DNA of 63,657 nt from Burkholderiaceae bacterium (GCA_023653025.1 JAMNXS010000008.1:1-63657); one strand, 5' to 3'; shown: positions 45,995 through 55,599, counted from the stretch's first letter. Notes: a model not told the origin generated them from the letters alone. Numbers and translations are program-made.

Positions 45995-46069
45995 GGGAGG
46001 TTAGCTCAGGGGTAGAGCGATCGCCTCACACGCGATAGGTCGCTGGTTCGAAGCCAGCACTTCCCACCA
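45995..46069 (+). tRNA. tRNA-Val(CAC)
   Basis: The 75-nt sequence folds into a full cloverleaf: acceptor stem GGGAGGT/ACTTCCC (one G-U pair), D arm GCTC/GAGC, anticodon stem ATCGC/GCGAT with loop CTCACAC and anticodon CAC, and T arm GCTGG/CCAGC. Discriminator A and an encoded CCA end the gene. The anticodon CAC reads valine GUG codons. Confidence 0.95.
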
Positions 46070-46080
46070 CCGAATGAAGA

Positions 46081-46114
46081 AAGCCGACCAGCGATGGTCG
46101 GCTTTCTGTTTTTC
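46081..46114 (+). terminator. Rho-independent terminator after tRNA-Val
   Basis: AAGCCGACC and GGTCGGCTT form a perfect 9-bp stem with a 6-nt loop (46081-46104), followed by TCTGTTTTTC. It begins 11 bp past the tRNA 3' end. Confidence 0.88.
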
Positions 46115-46150
46115 GGAGATTCGAGTGGGGGGTTGGCCGGCTGCGCATAT

Positions 46151-46238
46151 GGCGGATTTCGCTGCGCTCTATCCGCCCTACGAGTATTTTCCGGTTTTTT
46201 CCGAACCGTAGGGCGGATAGAGCGCAGCGAAATCCGCC
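46151..46238. repeat. Repeat family A, perfect inverted pair
   Basis: Two 31-bp arms at 46151-46181 and 46208-46238 are exact reverse complements with a 26-nt AT-rich centre. The left arm begins GGCGGATTTCGCTGCGCTCT. It lies in the gap between the tRNA terminator and the convergent lipocalin gene, so it could form a very stable hairpin in transcripts from either side. Confidence 0.9.
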
Positions 46239-46250
46239 GCACGACCGACG

Positions 46251-46823
46251 TTAGCGTGAACCCGCCGCCTGCCGCGTCGGCTCCAGCCTCCCCGTATCCA
46301 GCCCCATCGCGCGCAGCCTCTGCAGCAGCGCGTCGTATTTTTCAGGCGCGACCTGCGGCGTGCGCGACAGTATCCACAGGTATTCACGCTTCGGTTCGCT
46401 GACGGCGGTGAGCTGATAGTCCCGGTCCAGATCGACCACCCAGTAGTCGCCCCAGACGAACGGCAGGAACGACAGCCAGCGCGGCGCGAACCTGACCTTC
46501 AGCGTTGCCGAATCTGCACTGCCGATCTGGCGTGCCAGTCCGACCGCCTCATCGACCGTGCCGTCGGCCTTGCGGCAGCGGTTGGTCACGCGCACCTGCC
46601 GGTCTTCCAGCGGCTGGTAGTCGGCCGTGGTGTCGCCCGCGCACTGCTTCTGGAAGCGGTTCGGGAATTTCGCGATCTCGTACCAGCGCCCCATGTAGCG
46701 CGGCACATCGAGCGCCGGAATGGCCTGCAGCGGCTGTGCTTCGGCTGCCTGCGCGCCCGGGGCGACGAGCAGCGAGACGGCGAGCAGGGAGACGCAGAGC
46801 AGCAGGCCGGCGATCTTCATCAT
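46251..46823 (-). CDS. Bacterial lipocalin, Blc-like
   Basis: A 190-residue lipocalin. A signal peptide (MMKIAGLLLCVSLLAVSLLV, ending GAQA) leads into the family hallmark ALDVPRYMGRWYEIAKFPNR, with the GxW motif, and then FVWGDYWVVDLDRDYQLTAV and YLWILSRTPQVAPE. E. coli Blc is an outer-membrane lipoprotein; the lipobox Cys is missing here, so this one should be a soluble periplasmic form. It probably binds lysophospholipids or fatty acids. It begins 15 bp after the YgiQ-like gene on the same strand. Confidence 0.9.
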   Translation of the reverse strand: MMKIAGLLLCVSLLAVSLLVAPGAQAAEAQPLQAIPALDVPRYMGRWYEIAKFPNRFQKQCAGDTTADYQPLEDRQVRVTNRCRKADGTVDEAVGLARQIGSADSATLKVRFAPRWLSFLPFVWGDYWVVDLDRDYQLTAVSEPKREYLWILSRTPQVAPEKYDALLQRLRAMGLDTGRLEPTRQAAGSR

Positions 46824-46838
46824 GACCCGTCGCACAGC

Positions 46839-49016
46839 TCAGCCCGCGCGCTTGCGCTGTATCGCCGCTCCGGGCCGCAATTTCTTGTGCCCGAATTTCC
46901 TTGCCACCGTATTCAGCGCCGGCGTCTCGTCGCGGCGCGGGCGGCGGGTGGCGACCGCTGCCGCATCGGAGCGCGGCACCAGATGCTGCGGGCCGTTGCC
47001 GATCAGGTCGCTGCGGCCCATGCGCTTCAAGCCCTCGCGCAGGATCTCCCAGTTGTCCGGATCGTGGTAGCGTAGCAGCGCCTTGTGGAAGCGGCGGATC
47101 TTCGCCAGCCGTGGCGTCTCGACGGTCTCGGAATCCTGCGAGATCTTGCGCAGCGGGTTCTTGCGCGTGTGGTACATCGTCGTCGCCATCGCCATTGGCG
47201 TCGGCAGGAAGGTCTGCACCTGGTCGAGCCGGAAATCGTTTTGCTTCAGCCACAGCGCGAGATGCAGCATGTCGTCGTCGGTCGTGCCCGGGTGCGCGGC
47301 GATGAAGTAGGGGATCAGGTACTGCTCCTTGCCTGCTTCCTTCGAATACTTGTCGAACAGTTCCTTGAACTTGTAGTAGGAGCCCATGCCGGGCTTCATC
47401 ATCTTCGACAGCGGGCCGTCTTCCGAATGCTCGGGCGCGATCTTCAGCAGGCCGCCGACATGGTGCGTGACCAGCTCCTTCACGTACTCGGGCGAACGCA
47501 CCGCGAGGTCGTAGCGCAGCCCGGAGCCGATCAGGATTTTCTTCACGCCGGGAATGGCGCGCGCCTTGCGGTAGAGCTGGATCAGCTTGCCGTGGTCGGT
47601 GTTGAGGTTGCTGCAGATGGTAGGGTACACGCAGGACAGCCGGCGGCAGGATTCCTCGACGGTCTTGTCCTTGCACGCGAGCCGGTACATGTTGGCGGTC
47701 GGCCCGCCGAGGTCGGAGATGGTGCCGGTGAAGCCCTTGGTCTTGTCGCGGATCAGTTCGATCTCGCGCAGGATGGACGGCTCCGAGCGGCTCTGGATGA
47801 TGCGGCCTTCGTGCTCCGTGATCGAGCAGAACGTGCAGCCACCGAAGCAGCCGCGCATGATGTTCACCGAGAAGCGGATCATGTCCCACGCCGGTATCTT
47901 CGCGTTGCCGTAGGAAGGATGCGGCGCACGGGCGTAGGGCAGGTCGTAGACGTAATCCATTTCGTCCATCGCCAGCGGTATCGGCGGTGGGTTCAGCCAG
48001 ACGTCGCGCTCACCATGCGCCTGCACCATCGCGCGCGCATTGCCGGGGTTGGACTCGAGGTGGAACACGCGCGAGGCGTGCGCATAAGCAATGGGGTCGT
48101 CCTTCACCGCTTCATAGGACGGCAGGCGCACCACGCTCTTTGCGCGGATTTCCTTCTGCTGCGCGAGGCGTTCCTCGCGCGTCATGAGCCTGATCGGCGC
48201 GACTGTCGCCTCGGCCTTGGCGTCGGTGCCGCAGGCCTGCGGCTCCTTTTCCTTCATCTCGTACGGGTTCGGATGAGCCTCGATCTTTCCGGGCGTATCG
48301 ACGCGCGTGGAATCGATCTCGCTCCAGTCGTCGGCCGGGTGCCAGCCGCGCGAGACCATGAAGGCGGTGCCGCGCAGGTCGCGCATGGACTTGACCGATT
48401 CGCCGGCGGCCAGCCGGTGCGAGAGATCGAGCAGCGCGCGCTCGGCATTCCCGAACAGCAGGATGTCGGCTTTCGAATCCGTCAGCACCGAGCGGCGCAC
48501 GGTGTCGGACCAGTAGTCGTAGTGCGCAATGCGGCGCAGACTGGCCTCGATGCTGCCGATGACGATGGGCACGCCGGAAAAGGCTTCGCGTGCGCGCTGC
48601 GCGTACACGGTCACCGTGCGGTCCGGCCGCCTGTTCGGCTCGCCGTTGGCCGTGTACGCATCCTCCGAGCGCGGCTTGCGGTCGGCGGTGTAGCGGTTGA
48701 TCATCGAGTCCATGTTGCCGGCCGTGACCCCGAAATACAGATTGGGCCTGCCGAGCGCTCGGAAGGGCTCGGCCGATTGCCAGTCGGGCTGGCTGATGAT
48801 GCCGACGCGGAAACCCTGCGATTCAAGCAGCCGGCCCACCAGCGCCATGCCGAAGCTCGGATGGTCGATGTAGGCGTCGCCGGTGACGAGGATGATGTCG
48901 CAGCTGTCCCAGCCGAGCATGTCCATCTCCCTGCGCGACATCGGCAGGTAGGGCGCCGGCTTCAGCTCGGGACGGAAGCGCGGATGGGAGCGGATATTGC
49001 GGGGAGTGGGGGACAT
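46839..49016 (-). CDS. YgiQ-family radical SAM protein
   Basis: A 725-residue protein of the YgiQ family. The 4Fe-4S cluster motif is [19 protein letters not shown] (CxxxCxxC), preceded by an N-terminal cobalamin-binding-like domain ([30 protein letters not shown]) and followed by the C-terminal Pro/Lys-rich tail. The reaction is unknown for the whole family. The start at 49016 ([11 protein letters not shown]) is chosen because the extra upstream residues are translated from a family B repeat ([10 protein letters not shown]). Confidence 0.92.
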   Translation of the reverse strand: MSPTPRNIRSHPRFRPELKPAPYLPMSRREMDMLGWDSCDIILVTGDAYIDHPSFGMALVGRLLESQGFRVGIISQPDWQSAEPFRALGRPNLYFGVTAGNMDSMINRYTADRKPRSEDAYTANGEPNRRPDRTVTVYAQRAREAFSGVPIVIGSIEASLRRIAHYDYWSDTVRRSVLTDSKADILLFGNAERALLDLSHRLAAGESVKSMRDLRGTAFMVSRGWHPADDWSEIDSTRVDTPGKIEAHPNPYEMKEKEPQACGTDAKAEATVAPIRLMTREERLAQQKEIRAKSVVRLPSYEAVKDDPIAYAHASRVFHLESNPGNARAMVQAHGERDVWLNPPPIPLAMDEMDYVYDLPYARAPHPSYGNAKIPAWDMIRFSVNIMRGCFGGCTFCSITEHEGRIIQSRSEPSILREIELIRDKTKGFTGTISDLGGPTANMYRLACKDKTVEESCRRLSCVYPTICSNLNTDHGKLIQLYRKARAIPGVKKILIGSGLRYDLAVRSPEYVKELVTHHVGGLLKIAPEHSEDGPLSKMMKPGMGSYYKFKELFDKYSKEAGKEQYLIPYFIAAHPGTTDDDMLHLALWLKQNDFRLDQVQTFLPTPMAMATTMYHTRKNPLRKISQDSETVETPRLAKIRRFHKALLRYHDPDNWEILREGLKRMGRSDLIGNGPQHLVPRSDAAAVATRRPRRDETPALNTVARKFGHKKLRPGAAIQRKRAG

Positions 49017-49105
49017 GCGGGACTGCCGGGCTGCCGGATAAGGCCGACAGTATGCCAGCATTGGTGCCGGGGCGTCGGCGCAATCGAGCGTTGGCGGGCA
49101 CCTCC

Positions 49106-49135
49106 CGTCGTCCCAGCGGAAGCCGGGACCCACGG
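49106..49135. repeat. Dispersed repeat family B, single arm
   Basis: CGTCGTCCCAGCGGAAGCCG followed by GGACCCACG matches the arms of the element at 28208-28286. No second arm is evident nearby. It lies between the YgiQ-like gene and the small gene at 49177, outside the likely coding regions. Confidence 0.7.
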
Positions 49136-49176
49136 CCCACGGACGTTGTCAGCTGTTCAGCCAGCTATTCAGTCAG

Positions 49177-49428
49177 CTATTTAAAAGGATTGTCCACCTT
49201 GTCCGTCGGCTTGAACGCCATCCGGTCCGGCAGCGCCGCGTCGTCCTGCAGCGCCTTCACCGCCGCGTCGAGGATGTCCTTCAGCTGCAGAGCGCGCTCG
49301 AGCCCGGCCTTGTCGCGCGTGATCGACAGCGAGCCGTAGATTTCCAGCTGGTCGACGCGGTTCTCCACCGTCAGTTCGTCAATGCCGACCGAATCGCTCT
49401 CGTTTGCGAAGGGTCTGATCGTGCCCAT
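49177..49428 (-). CDS. Small conserved hypothetical protein
   Basis: An 83-residue acidic protein, beginning MGTIRPFANESDSVGIDELT. No motif or membrane segment was recognised; it is mainly alpha-helical in appearance (AGLERALQLKDILDAAVKAL) and ends in a charged tail. It starts 11 bp downstream of the nuclease gene and lies on the same strand, so it may be cotranscribed. It reads like a genuine gene because the frame carries regular codon usage and a GGAGG-like site (GGGAGGTACC) before the ATG. Confidence 0.7.
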   Translation of the reverse strand: MGTIRPFANESDSVGIDELTVENRVDQLEIYGSLSITRDKAGLERALQLKDILDAAVKALQDDAALPDRMAFKPTDKVDNPFK

Positions 49429-49439
49429 GGTACCTCCCG

Positions 49440-50216
49440 TCAGTTGCGTTTCTGGCCGCGAATGCGCGGCTCCGGCAGCTCGATGGCCTTTTGCTTCGCG
49501 GCTTCCGGCAGCTTGGGGAACAGGTTGATGCCCGCCCGCTTCTCCAGCTCGGCGATCGCGACGACCTGATAGTCGCCGCTGTCGTCGTTCGGCGCAAGCC
49601 AGGCTGCGCCTTCGCCGCGCGCCGGATCGACCACCGCCTTGAACACATGCGTGGGAATGAACACCCGCCCGTTCAGCCGCTCGATCTTCTCGCCCTCGAA
49701 CAGCGGCCCCGTGACCACGTACAGCTCGCCGCGCACATTGGTCAGATGGCGCGTTGCGCCCTCGATGGCCGACCAGAGGATCTGGTTGTTCCTGCGGTTC
49801 TGCGGCACCACGTTGGCTAGCGAGAAGCTCTCATGCTGTGCCTGCTTCGTCGGCATGTCGGCCGCCGGCGCCATGTGGCCGCGGTCGTAGCCCGAGCGCG
49901 CATAGTCTGCCAGCTCCGCGCCGTGTTTCGGCGGCAGCGTGTCTTCGGCATGGAAGCTGTCCTCGCGCTTGACCGCTTTGGCGGCCTGCAGGCTGTCCCG
50001 CGTCAGGTGCTGGGCCGACCAGAGCGGCGTTTTCGACACGCCCGAGTGCATGACGGCAAACGCCTCGAAGCACAAGCCGACGCTGCTGGCCTGCAGCGCC
50101 TTGCGCGTGAACTCGGGCGTGGCCTTCTGCAGGAAATGCTTGTCGCAGCCGGTCGTTTGCGCTTGCGCAAGTGCAAAAACGCCCCAGCCGAGCAATGCAG
50201 CGAGTAATTTTTTCAT
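49440..50216 (-). CDS. DNA/RNA non-specific endonuclease, secreted (beta-beta-alpha-Me family)
   Basis: A 258-residue nuclease with an N-terminal signal peptide (first 20 residues, ending ALAQAQ). The catalytic DRGH motif is at 111-114 (YDRGHMAPAADM), followed by SLANVVPQNRRNNQILW, whose Asn residues coordinate Mg, and by a C-terminal strand region with VVTGPLFEG. Such enzymes cut DNA and RNA without sequence preference in the periplasm or outside the cell and may serve in nutrition or defence. No immunity-protein gene is next to it, so it is more likely a general secreted nuclease than a toxin. Confidence 0.92.
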   Translation of the reverse strand: MKKLLAALLGWGVFALAQAQTTGCDKHFLQKATPEFTRKALQASSVGLCFEAFAVMHSGVSKTPLWSAQHLTRDSLQAAKAVKREDSFHAEDTLPPKHGAELADYARSGYDRGHMAPAADMPTKQAQHESFSLANVVPQNRRNNQILWSAIEGATRHLTNVRGELYVVTGPLFEGEKIERLNGRVFIPTHVFKAVVDPARGEGAAWLAPNDDSGDYQVVAIAELEKRAGINLFPKLPEAAKQKAIELPEPRIRGQKRN

Positions 50217-50458
50217 GGCGGTGGCGGCGGTGGAAATTGCGGATTCGAATGACAGGCCGCCCTGAAGTTCCTAGTTTTGCGGCCAAACGATACCGAATTT
50301 TACTTCACGGAAACTTTGATCTTTTTTCCGCCGCGCCGGGTCGAACACCCGTGGATGGCAGGGACATCCGCCGCTGTCGCCGCGGGCACGGGCACAGCGT
50401 TTGCCTGCATCGGCAAGTTGCGCGGACCCGACCGCTTCACACTGACAAGGAGAACATT

Positions 50459-51610
50459 GTGGAATATCAGACGACCCGAAATACGGATATGCAGTGGTTG
50501 AACTGGCTGGGCGGCATGGCGGTCGGCGCGCTGGCGATGTACATCGCCGACCCCGCCGAAGGCCGGCGCCGGCGCGCGCTGTTGCAGGACAAGGTGACGC
50601 ACTATTCGCACCAGACCCAGAGGGCGGTCGGCAGCACGGTGCGGGATGCGCGCAACCGGCTGACCGGCCTGCAGGCCGAGGCATCGCGGATGATGTCCAG
50701 CCGCCAGGCCAAGCCGCTGGACAACCATGTGCTCGAGGCGCGCGTGCGCTCGCGCATCGCGCGTGCCATGCCCGAACTGGACGAGATCGAGATCGAGGCC
50801 GACGACGGCGTGGTGACCCTGTCGGGCAACATCCACGCCGACGATGCAGACCAGCTGATCGAGCTGGTCGAGGGCATACCGGGCGTGGAGGGCGTGCGCC
50901 ACGGCATGCAGGCCTATGCGGAACAAGCCCGCGGCATGCTGTCGTCGATGTTTGCCGGCCGCAGCCCGTGGTGGATGGCAGGCGCCATCGGCGCCGGCCT
51001 GCTGACCTGGTACGGACTGAGCCGGCGCCAGCCGCTCGGGCTGGTGGCCGCCGCTACCAGCCTCGGCCTGATGGCGCGCAGCGGATCCGGCATGCGCGGC
51101 ATGGCCGAGGCCATGCAGGGCGAGCAGCAGGGATTCGAAGCCGAGTGCGCGATCGACATCCAGGCAGCGCCCGATGTCGTGTACGACGTCTGGAGCCGCT
51201 ACGAGAACTTCCCGCATTTCATGTCGCACGTGATCGAGGTGCGCGATCTCGGGCAGGGCCGCTCGCACTGGGTCGTGCAGGGCCCGGGCGGCAGCGAGGT
51301 CGAGTTCGATTCCCGGCTGACGGCCAGCGACCGGCCGCAGCGCCTCGCATGGCAGAGCGAACCGGGCGCCACCGTCGAGAACGAAGGTACGGTGATGCTG
51401 CAGCCCGAGGGCAGCGGCACCCGCGCGACGGTCCGCATGGCTTGGCGGCCGCCGGCCGGCGTCGTCGGCAAGGGTCTCGCCGTGCTGATGGGCGCCGATC
51501 CTCAGACCGCGCTCGAAGACGACCTGCGGCGGATGAAGCAGTTCATCGAGCGCGGCCTGACCGGGCGCGACGGCGGCGCGGCCAAGGGCAGCGGCAACGT
51601 GCTCCATTGA
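50459..51610 (+). CDS. BON domain-SRPBCC domain membrane-associated protein
   Basis: A 383-residue protein with GTG start at 50459 (AAGGAG site 7 bases ahead). Residues 12-30 are a hydrophobic segment with a YtxH-like start (GMAVGALAMYIADPAEGRRR); 88-150 form a BON domain (LEARVRSRIARAMPELDEIE, VTLSGNI); a glycine-rich hydrophobic stretch is at 170-205; and 228-365 form an SRPBCC/START-like domain (IDIQAAPDVVYDVWSRYENF). BON domains bind phospholipids and SRPBCC domains bind hydrophobic ligands, so an envelope role, such as lipid handling under osmotic stress, is plausible. A specific function is not known. Confidence 0.82.
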   Translation: MEYQTTRNTDMQWLNWLGGMAVGALAMYIADPAEGRRRRALLQDKVTHYSHQTQRAVGSTVRDARNRLTGLQAEASRMMSSRQAKPLDNHVLEARVRSRIARAMPELDEIEIEADDGVVTLSGNIHADDADQLIELVEGIPGVEGVRHGMQAYAEQARGMLSSMFAGRSPWWMAGAIGAGLLTWYGLSRRQPLGLVAAATSLGLMARSGSGMRGMAEAMQGEQQGFEAECAIDIQAAPDVVYDVWSRYENFPHFMSHVIEVRDLGQGRSHWVVQGPGGSEVEFDSRLTASDRPQRLAWQSEPGATVENEGTVMLQPEGSGTRATVRMAWRPPAGVVGKGLAVLMGADPQTALEDDLRRMKQFIERGLTGRDGGAAKGSGNVLH

Positions 51611-51690
51611 AGGCGCAGGAACTTGGTCGGCCCCGCTTCATCCAAACCGGGCCGGCCGGGCCGGCCCAATGACACCCGAGGAGACAGACC

Positions 51691-52023
51691 ATGATGCGAG
51701 TCGAGGAAGTACGCCAGCGTTTCAACCAGATAGAGCAGACCATCCACCAGGCCAGCCAGGCGTGTGAACGCGCCGGCGCCGGCGTGCCGATGGACCTGAA
51801 GGACAGCATCCAGCAACTCGACCAGCGCTCGTCGCAGGCGCGGCAGGAACTGCAGCAGGCGCAGGACGAGGACGCCGTCATCCAGTGCGTCGACGAGCTC
51901 GAGGAACTCGGCGACCAGGCGAAGGCCGCCTGCGAGCGGGGCGACAACGTCGATCAGCAGCTGCGGCAGGCGGTGATGCAGGCGCACGAGGAGTTGCGGA
52001 ACCTGAAGCACCAGTTGCACTAG
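51691..52023 (+). CDS. Small coiled-coil protein
   Basis: A 110-residue strongly helical protein (MMRVEEVRQRFNQIEQTIHQ onward) with heptad-like spacing over most of its length and abundant Gln and Glu. No domain was recognised. A GAGGAGA site precedes the ATG. The gene follows the BON-SRPBCC gene by 80 bp in the same direction and is probably cotranscribed. It has two Cys residues. It could be a partner of that membrane protein, but this is inference. Confidence 0.7.
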   Translation: MMRVEEVRQRFNQIEQTIHQASQACERAGAGVPMDLKDSIQQLDQRSSQARQELQQAQDEDAVIQCVDELEELGDQAKAACERGDNVDQQLRQAVMQAHEELRNLKHQLH

Positions 52024-52047
52024 GCATTTGGGGCGGGTGGATGTCAT

Positions 52048-52300
52048 GGCGGATTTCGCTGCGCTCTATCCGCCCTACGTGCCGCAACCCGCATCAGGTA
52101 TTCGGCAAGATCCGTAGGTCGGATAGAGCGCAGCGAAATCCGACGTTCACCCGACATCGCAACCCGCATCAGGTATTCGGCAAGATCCGTAGGTCGGGTA
52201 GAGCGCAGCGAAATCCGACGTTCACCCGGCATCGCAACCCGCATCAGGTATTCGGCAAGATCCGTAGGTCGGATAGAGCGCAGCGAAATCCGACGTTCAC
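52048..52300. repeat. Repeat family A copy plus a 3 x 75-bp tandem array
   Basis: A family A copy in one orientation (52048-52078) is followed by three tandem 75-bp units at 52084, 52159 and 52234 (the last is 67 bp long). Each unit contains the locus-specific part GCAACCCGCATCAGGTATTC and one family A core in the opposite orientation (GTAGGTCGGATAGAGCGCAG). The 361-bp gap between genes is mostly this element. Confidence 0.9.
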
Positions 52301-52384
52301 GATTTCCAAAACCCGTCCCGCCCTATCCCCTCGTACCATGCCGTATCATCCTGTCGTCCATGACAATACCAACAGGAGACCAGC

Positions 52385-54370
52385 ATGGCGACATCACCGC
52401 GGGTTTTGTGGGAGCCGAGCGCTGAGCGCATCGCCGGCAGCCGGCTGACCCATTTCACCCAATGGCTGGCGGCGCATCGCGAGCAGCCGTTCCGTGACTA
52501 TCAGGAGCTGTGGCAGTGGTCGGTCGACGATCTCGAGGGCTTCTGGTCGTCGATCTGGGACTACTTCGGCGTGCGCTGCGCGCAGCCTTTCAGCGAGATC
52601 CTGTCCACCCACGCGCTGCCCGGCGCGCAATGGTTCTCCGGCAGCCGCCTGAATTTCGCCGAGCAGCTATTCCGCTTCAACACCGACGCTGCCAGCGCCG
52701 GCAAGCCGGCCATCGTCGCCGAATCCGAAACGCGTGAACGCGTGACGCTGAGCTGGGGCGAACTGCGCTCGCAGGTCACCGCGGTGGCCAATGCCCTGCG
52801 CGCGCTCGGCGTCGGGCCGGGCGACCGCGTGGTGTCCTACCTGCCGAACACGCCCGAAGCGGCGGTGGCGTTTTTCGCCTGCGCCAGCATCGGCGCGATC
52901 TGGTCGTCGTGCTCGCCGGACATGGGCAGCACCAGCGTACTCGACCGCTTCCGTCAGATCGATCCGAAGGTGCTGCTGGCCGTCGACGGCTATCGCTACG
53001 GCGGCAAGGACTTCCCGCGCCTCGACGTAGTGGACGCCATGCGCGGCGAGCTCGCCACGCTCGAGCATACGGTGCTGCTGCCCTATCTCGACCCGCAGGC
53101 TGCGCTGCCCGGCGCCTTGCGCTGGAACGACCTGCTGTCGCATCCGTCGGCTGCCGGCGACATGCGCTTCGAGCCGCTGCCATTCGACCATCCGCTGTGG
53201 ATCCTGTATTCGTCCGGCACTACCGGCATGCCCAAGCCCATCGTGCACGGCCACGGCGGCACGCTGCTTGAGACCCTCAAGAGCCATGCGCTGGCGCTCG
53301 ACCTCGGCGAGGACGATCGCTTCCTCTGGTTCTCCACCACCGGCTGGGTGATGTGGAATTCGCAGGTCACCGGCCTACTGGTCGGCGCGACGATCTGCAT
53401 CTACGACGGCAATCCCGGCTATCCGGACCTCGGCCGGCTGTGGCGCTTCGCCGCCGAGCAGCGCATCACTTTCATGGGGGCCGGCGCGGCCTTCTTTGCG
53501 AACTGCATGAAGGCCGGCATCGCGCCGGCGGCCATGGCCGACCTGTCGGCGCTGCGCGCTGTCGGCTCGACCGGCTCGCCGCTGGCCGAGGAGGCCTATG
53601 AATGGATTTACCGCGAGGTGAAGCAGGACATCCTGCTGGCCTCGATCAGCGGCGGCACCGACATCGCCGCCGCCTTCGTCGGCGCCTGCCCGAACCTGCC
53701 GGTATATGCGGGCGAGATGCAGTGCCGTTCGCTCGGCGTGGCGGTGCGTGCCTATGACGACCACGGTAACGAACTGATCGACGAGGTTGGCGAACTGGTC
53801 GTCACCGAGCCGATGCCGTCGATGCCGCTGTACTTCTGGAACGACCCTGACAACCGCCGCTATCACGACAGCTATTTCGCGCACTACACCGGCGTCTGGC
53901 GGCATGGCGACTGGATACGTATCACGCCGCGCGGCGGCGCCGTCATTTACGGCCGCTCGGATGCGACCATCAACCGCCACGGCGTGCGCATGGGCACGGC
54001 CGAAATCTATCGCGTCGTCGAAGACTTCGACGAGGTGCTCGACAGCCTCGTCGTCGATCTCGAATACCTGGGGCGGGAATCGTGGATGCCGCTGTTCGTC
54101 GTGCTGCGCGAGGGCGTGGCGCTGGATGAGTCGCTCGAGCGCCGCATCGGCGAGCGGATCCGCACGCAGTTGTCGGCGCGCCATGTGCCGAACGCCGTGA
54201 TCGCCGTACCCGAGGTGCCGCGCACGCTGACCGGCAAGAAAATGGAGCTGCCGGTCAAGAAGCTGCTGCTGGGTATGGCGGTCGAGAAGGTTGCCAACCC
54301 GGATGCGATGGCGAATCCGCAGTCGCTGCAGTGGTTTGTGGCGTTTGCGCGTAGCCGGGAAGCGGCGTAG
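52385..54370 (+). CDS. aacS: Acetoacetyl-CoA synthetase
   Basis: A 661-residue adenylate-forming enzyme that activates acetoacetate to acetoacetyl-CoA. Key features are the N-terminal ACAS domain ([20 protein letters not shown]), [16 protein letters not shown] (P-loop), [20 protein letters not shown], and the C-terminal [20 protein letters not shown] with the catalytic Lys. It links acetoacetate and ketone-body use to poly-hydroxyalkanoate metabolism, for which a phasin is encoded at the end of the window. A CAGGAGACC site precedes the ATG. Confidence 0.94.
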   Translation: MATSPRVLWEPSAERIAGSRLTHFTQWLAAHREQPFRDYQELWQWSVDDLEGFWSSIWDYFGVRCAQPFSEILSTHALPGAQWFSGSRLNFAEQLFRFNTDAASAGKPAIVAESETRERVTLSWGELRSQVTAVANALRALGVGPGDRVVSYLPNTPEAAVAFFACASIGAIWSSCSPDMGSTSVLDRFRQIDPKVLLAVDGYRYGGKDFPRLDVVDAMRGELATLEHTVLLPYLDPQAALPGALRWNDLLSHPSAAGDMRFEPLPFDHPLWILYSSGTTGMPKPIVHGHGGTLLETLKSHALALDLGEDDRFLWFSTTGWVMWNSQVTGLLVGATICIYDGNPGYPDLGRLWRFAAEQRITFMGAGAAFFANCMKAGIAPAAMADLSALRAVGSTGSPLAEEAYEWIYREVKQDILLASISGGTDIAAAFVGACPNLPVYAGEMQCRSLGVAVRAYDDHGNELIDEVGELVVTEPMPSMPLYFWNDPDNRRYHDSYFAHYTGVWRHGDWIRITPRGGAVIYGRSDATINRHGVRMGTAEIYRVVEDFDEVLDSLVVDLEYLGRESWMPLFVVLREGVALDESLERRIGERIRTQLSARHVPNAVIAVPEVPRTLTGKKMELPVKKLLLGMAVEKVANPDAMANPQSLQWFVAFARSREAA

Positions 54371-54534
54371 CCACGCATCACATTCTCCAAGACAATTTTT
54401 GCCGTTTTATTTGATTTTTTACAAAATATTGAGCAGGGTCAGCATCTCGTCATGATGTAAGTTATACAACATTTCCTGGGTTCATTAATCGAACAGATGT
54501 CCGATAAGGGCCATCACAACTCAGGAAGCGTGGA
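54371..54534 (+). promoter_or_regulatory. AT-rich gene-free promoter region of the wecB-nfrB-nfrA genes
   Basis: This 164-bp stretch has clearly lower GC than anywhere else in the neighbourhood, with runs such as TTTTATTTGATTTTTTAC. A promoter is likely here. TATACA at about 54463 could serve as a -10 element, but the -35 is poor, so the exact start cannot be set. No terminator for aacS is seen. Confidence 0.45.
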
Positions 54535-55599
54535 ATGGCTGACAAGATCCTGTCCATATTCGGCACCCGGCCGGAAGCCATCAAGATGGCGCCCTTGCTC
54601 AGGGAACTGGCTGCGCGGCCGGAGATCGAGTCGCTAGTCTGCAGCACCGGCCAGCATCAGCAGATGCTGGATCAGGCGCTGCTGGCCTTCGGCATCCTGC
54701 CGGATCTGCGGCTGTCGGCGATGACCCCGTCGCAGACGCTCAATGGCCTGTGCTCCCGCCTGCTGTCCTCGATCGACGAGACCCTCGCCAGGATCCAGCC
54801 GGACCGGGTGCTGGTGCATGGGGACACATCGACCGCGATGGCCGCTGCCATCGCCGCCTTCCAGCGCCGCATTCCGGTCGCGCATGTCGAGGCCGGCCTG
54901 CGTACAGGGGACCTGCAGCGCCCCTGGCCGGAGGAGATGAACCGGCGCGTGGTTGACGTCGTCGGCGACTTGCTGTTCGCACCCACGCCCGCGGCCCGCC
55001 GCAACCTGCTTGCCGAAAACCTCCAGGGACGCATTGTCGTCACCGGCAACACCGGCATCGACGCCCTGATGCACGCCGACGCCCGCATCGGCAGCGATCC
55101 GGCGCTGCGCGCGGCGCTGGATGCGTCGCTGCCCGAACTCGATGATCAGCTGCAATTGATACTGGTGACAGGCCATCGCCGCGAAAGCTTCGGCAAGGGT
55201 TTCCGCGACATCTGTGCCGCTATCGCGGGCATCGCGCGCCGGCGGGCGGTGCAGATCGTCTACCCGGTGCACCTGAATCCGAGCGTGCGCCATCCGGTGC
55301 GGCAGCTGCTGTCGGGGTTCTCCAACATTCACCTGATCGAGCCGCTCGGCTACCTCGAGTTCGTGCGCCTGATGCAGCGGGCCTCGCTGGTATTGACCGA
55401 CTCGGGTGGCGTGCAGGAAGAGGCGCCGGCGATCGGCAAGCGCGTGCTGATCATGCGCGAGGTCACCGAGCGTCCCGAAGCGGTCGAGACCGGCATGGCT
55501 CGGGTGGTGGGTACCCATCCCCGCCATGTCGTCGAGGCGGTGGAGGAAGAACTGAACAGTGTACCGTCGGTACCTCACCGCGGCGCGATCAGTCCGTAG
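54535..55599 (+). CDS. wecB: UDP-N-acetylglucosamine 2-epimerase (non-hydrolysing)
   Basis: Interconverts UDP-GlcNAc and UDP-ManNAc. The 354-residue protein has GTRPEAIKMAPLL near the N-terminus, VHGDTSTA, HVEAGLRTGD, VTGNTGIDAL, and the C-terminal DSGGVQEEAP, all family signatures. Its position ahead of nfrB and nfrA-like genes suggests it supplies UDP-ManNAc for a surface glycan and not for enterobacterial common antigen. In E. coli wecB, nfrB and nfrA are all needed for phage N4 infection, which uses the same glycan. An AGGAAG site is ahead of the ATG. Confidence 0.93.
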   Translation: MADKILSIFGTRPEAIKMAPLLRELAARPEIESLVCSTGQHQQMLDQALLAFGILPDLRLSAMTPSQTLNGLCSRLLSSIDETLARIQPDRVLVHGDTSTAMAAAIAAFQRRIPVAHVEAGLRTGDLQRPWPEEMNRRVVDVVGDLLFAPTPAARRNLLAENLQGRIVVTGNTGIDALMHADARIGSDPALRAALDASLPELDDQLQLILVTGHRRESFGKGFRDICAAIAGIARRRAVQIVYPVHLNPSVRHPVRQLLSGFSNIHLIEPLGYLEFVRLMQRASLVLTDSGGVQEEAPAIGKRVLIMREVTERPEAVETGMARVVGTHPRHVVEAVEEELNSVPSVPHRGAISP

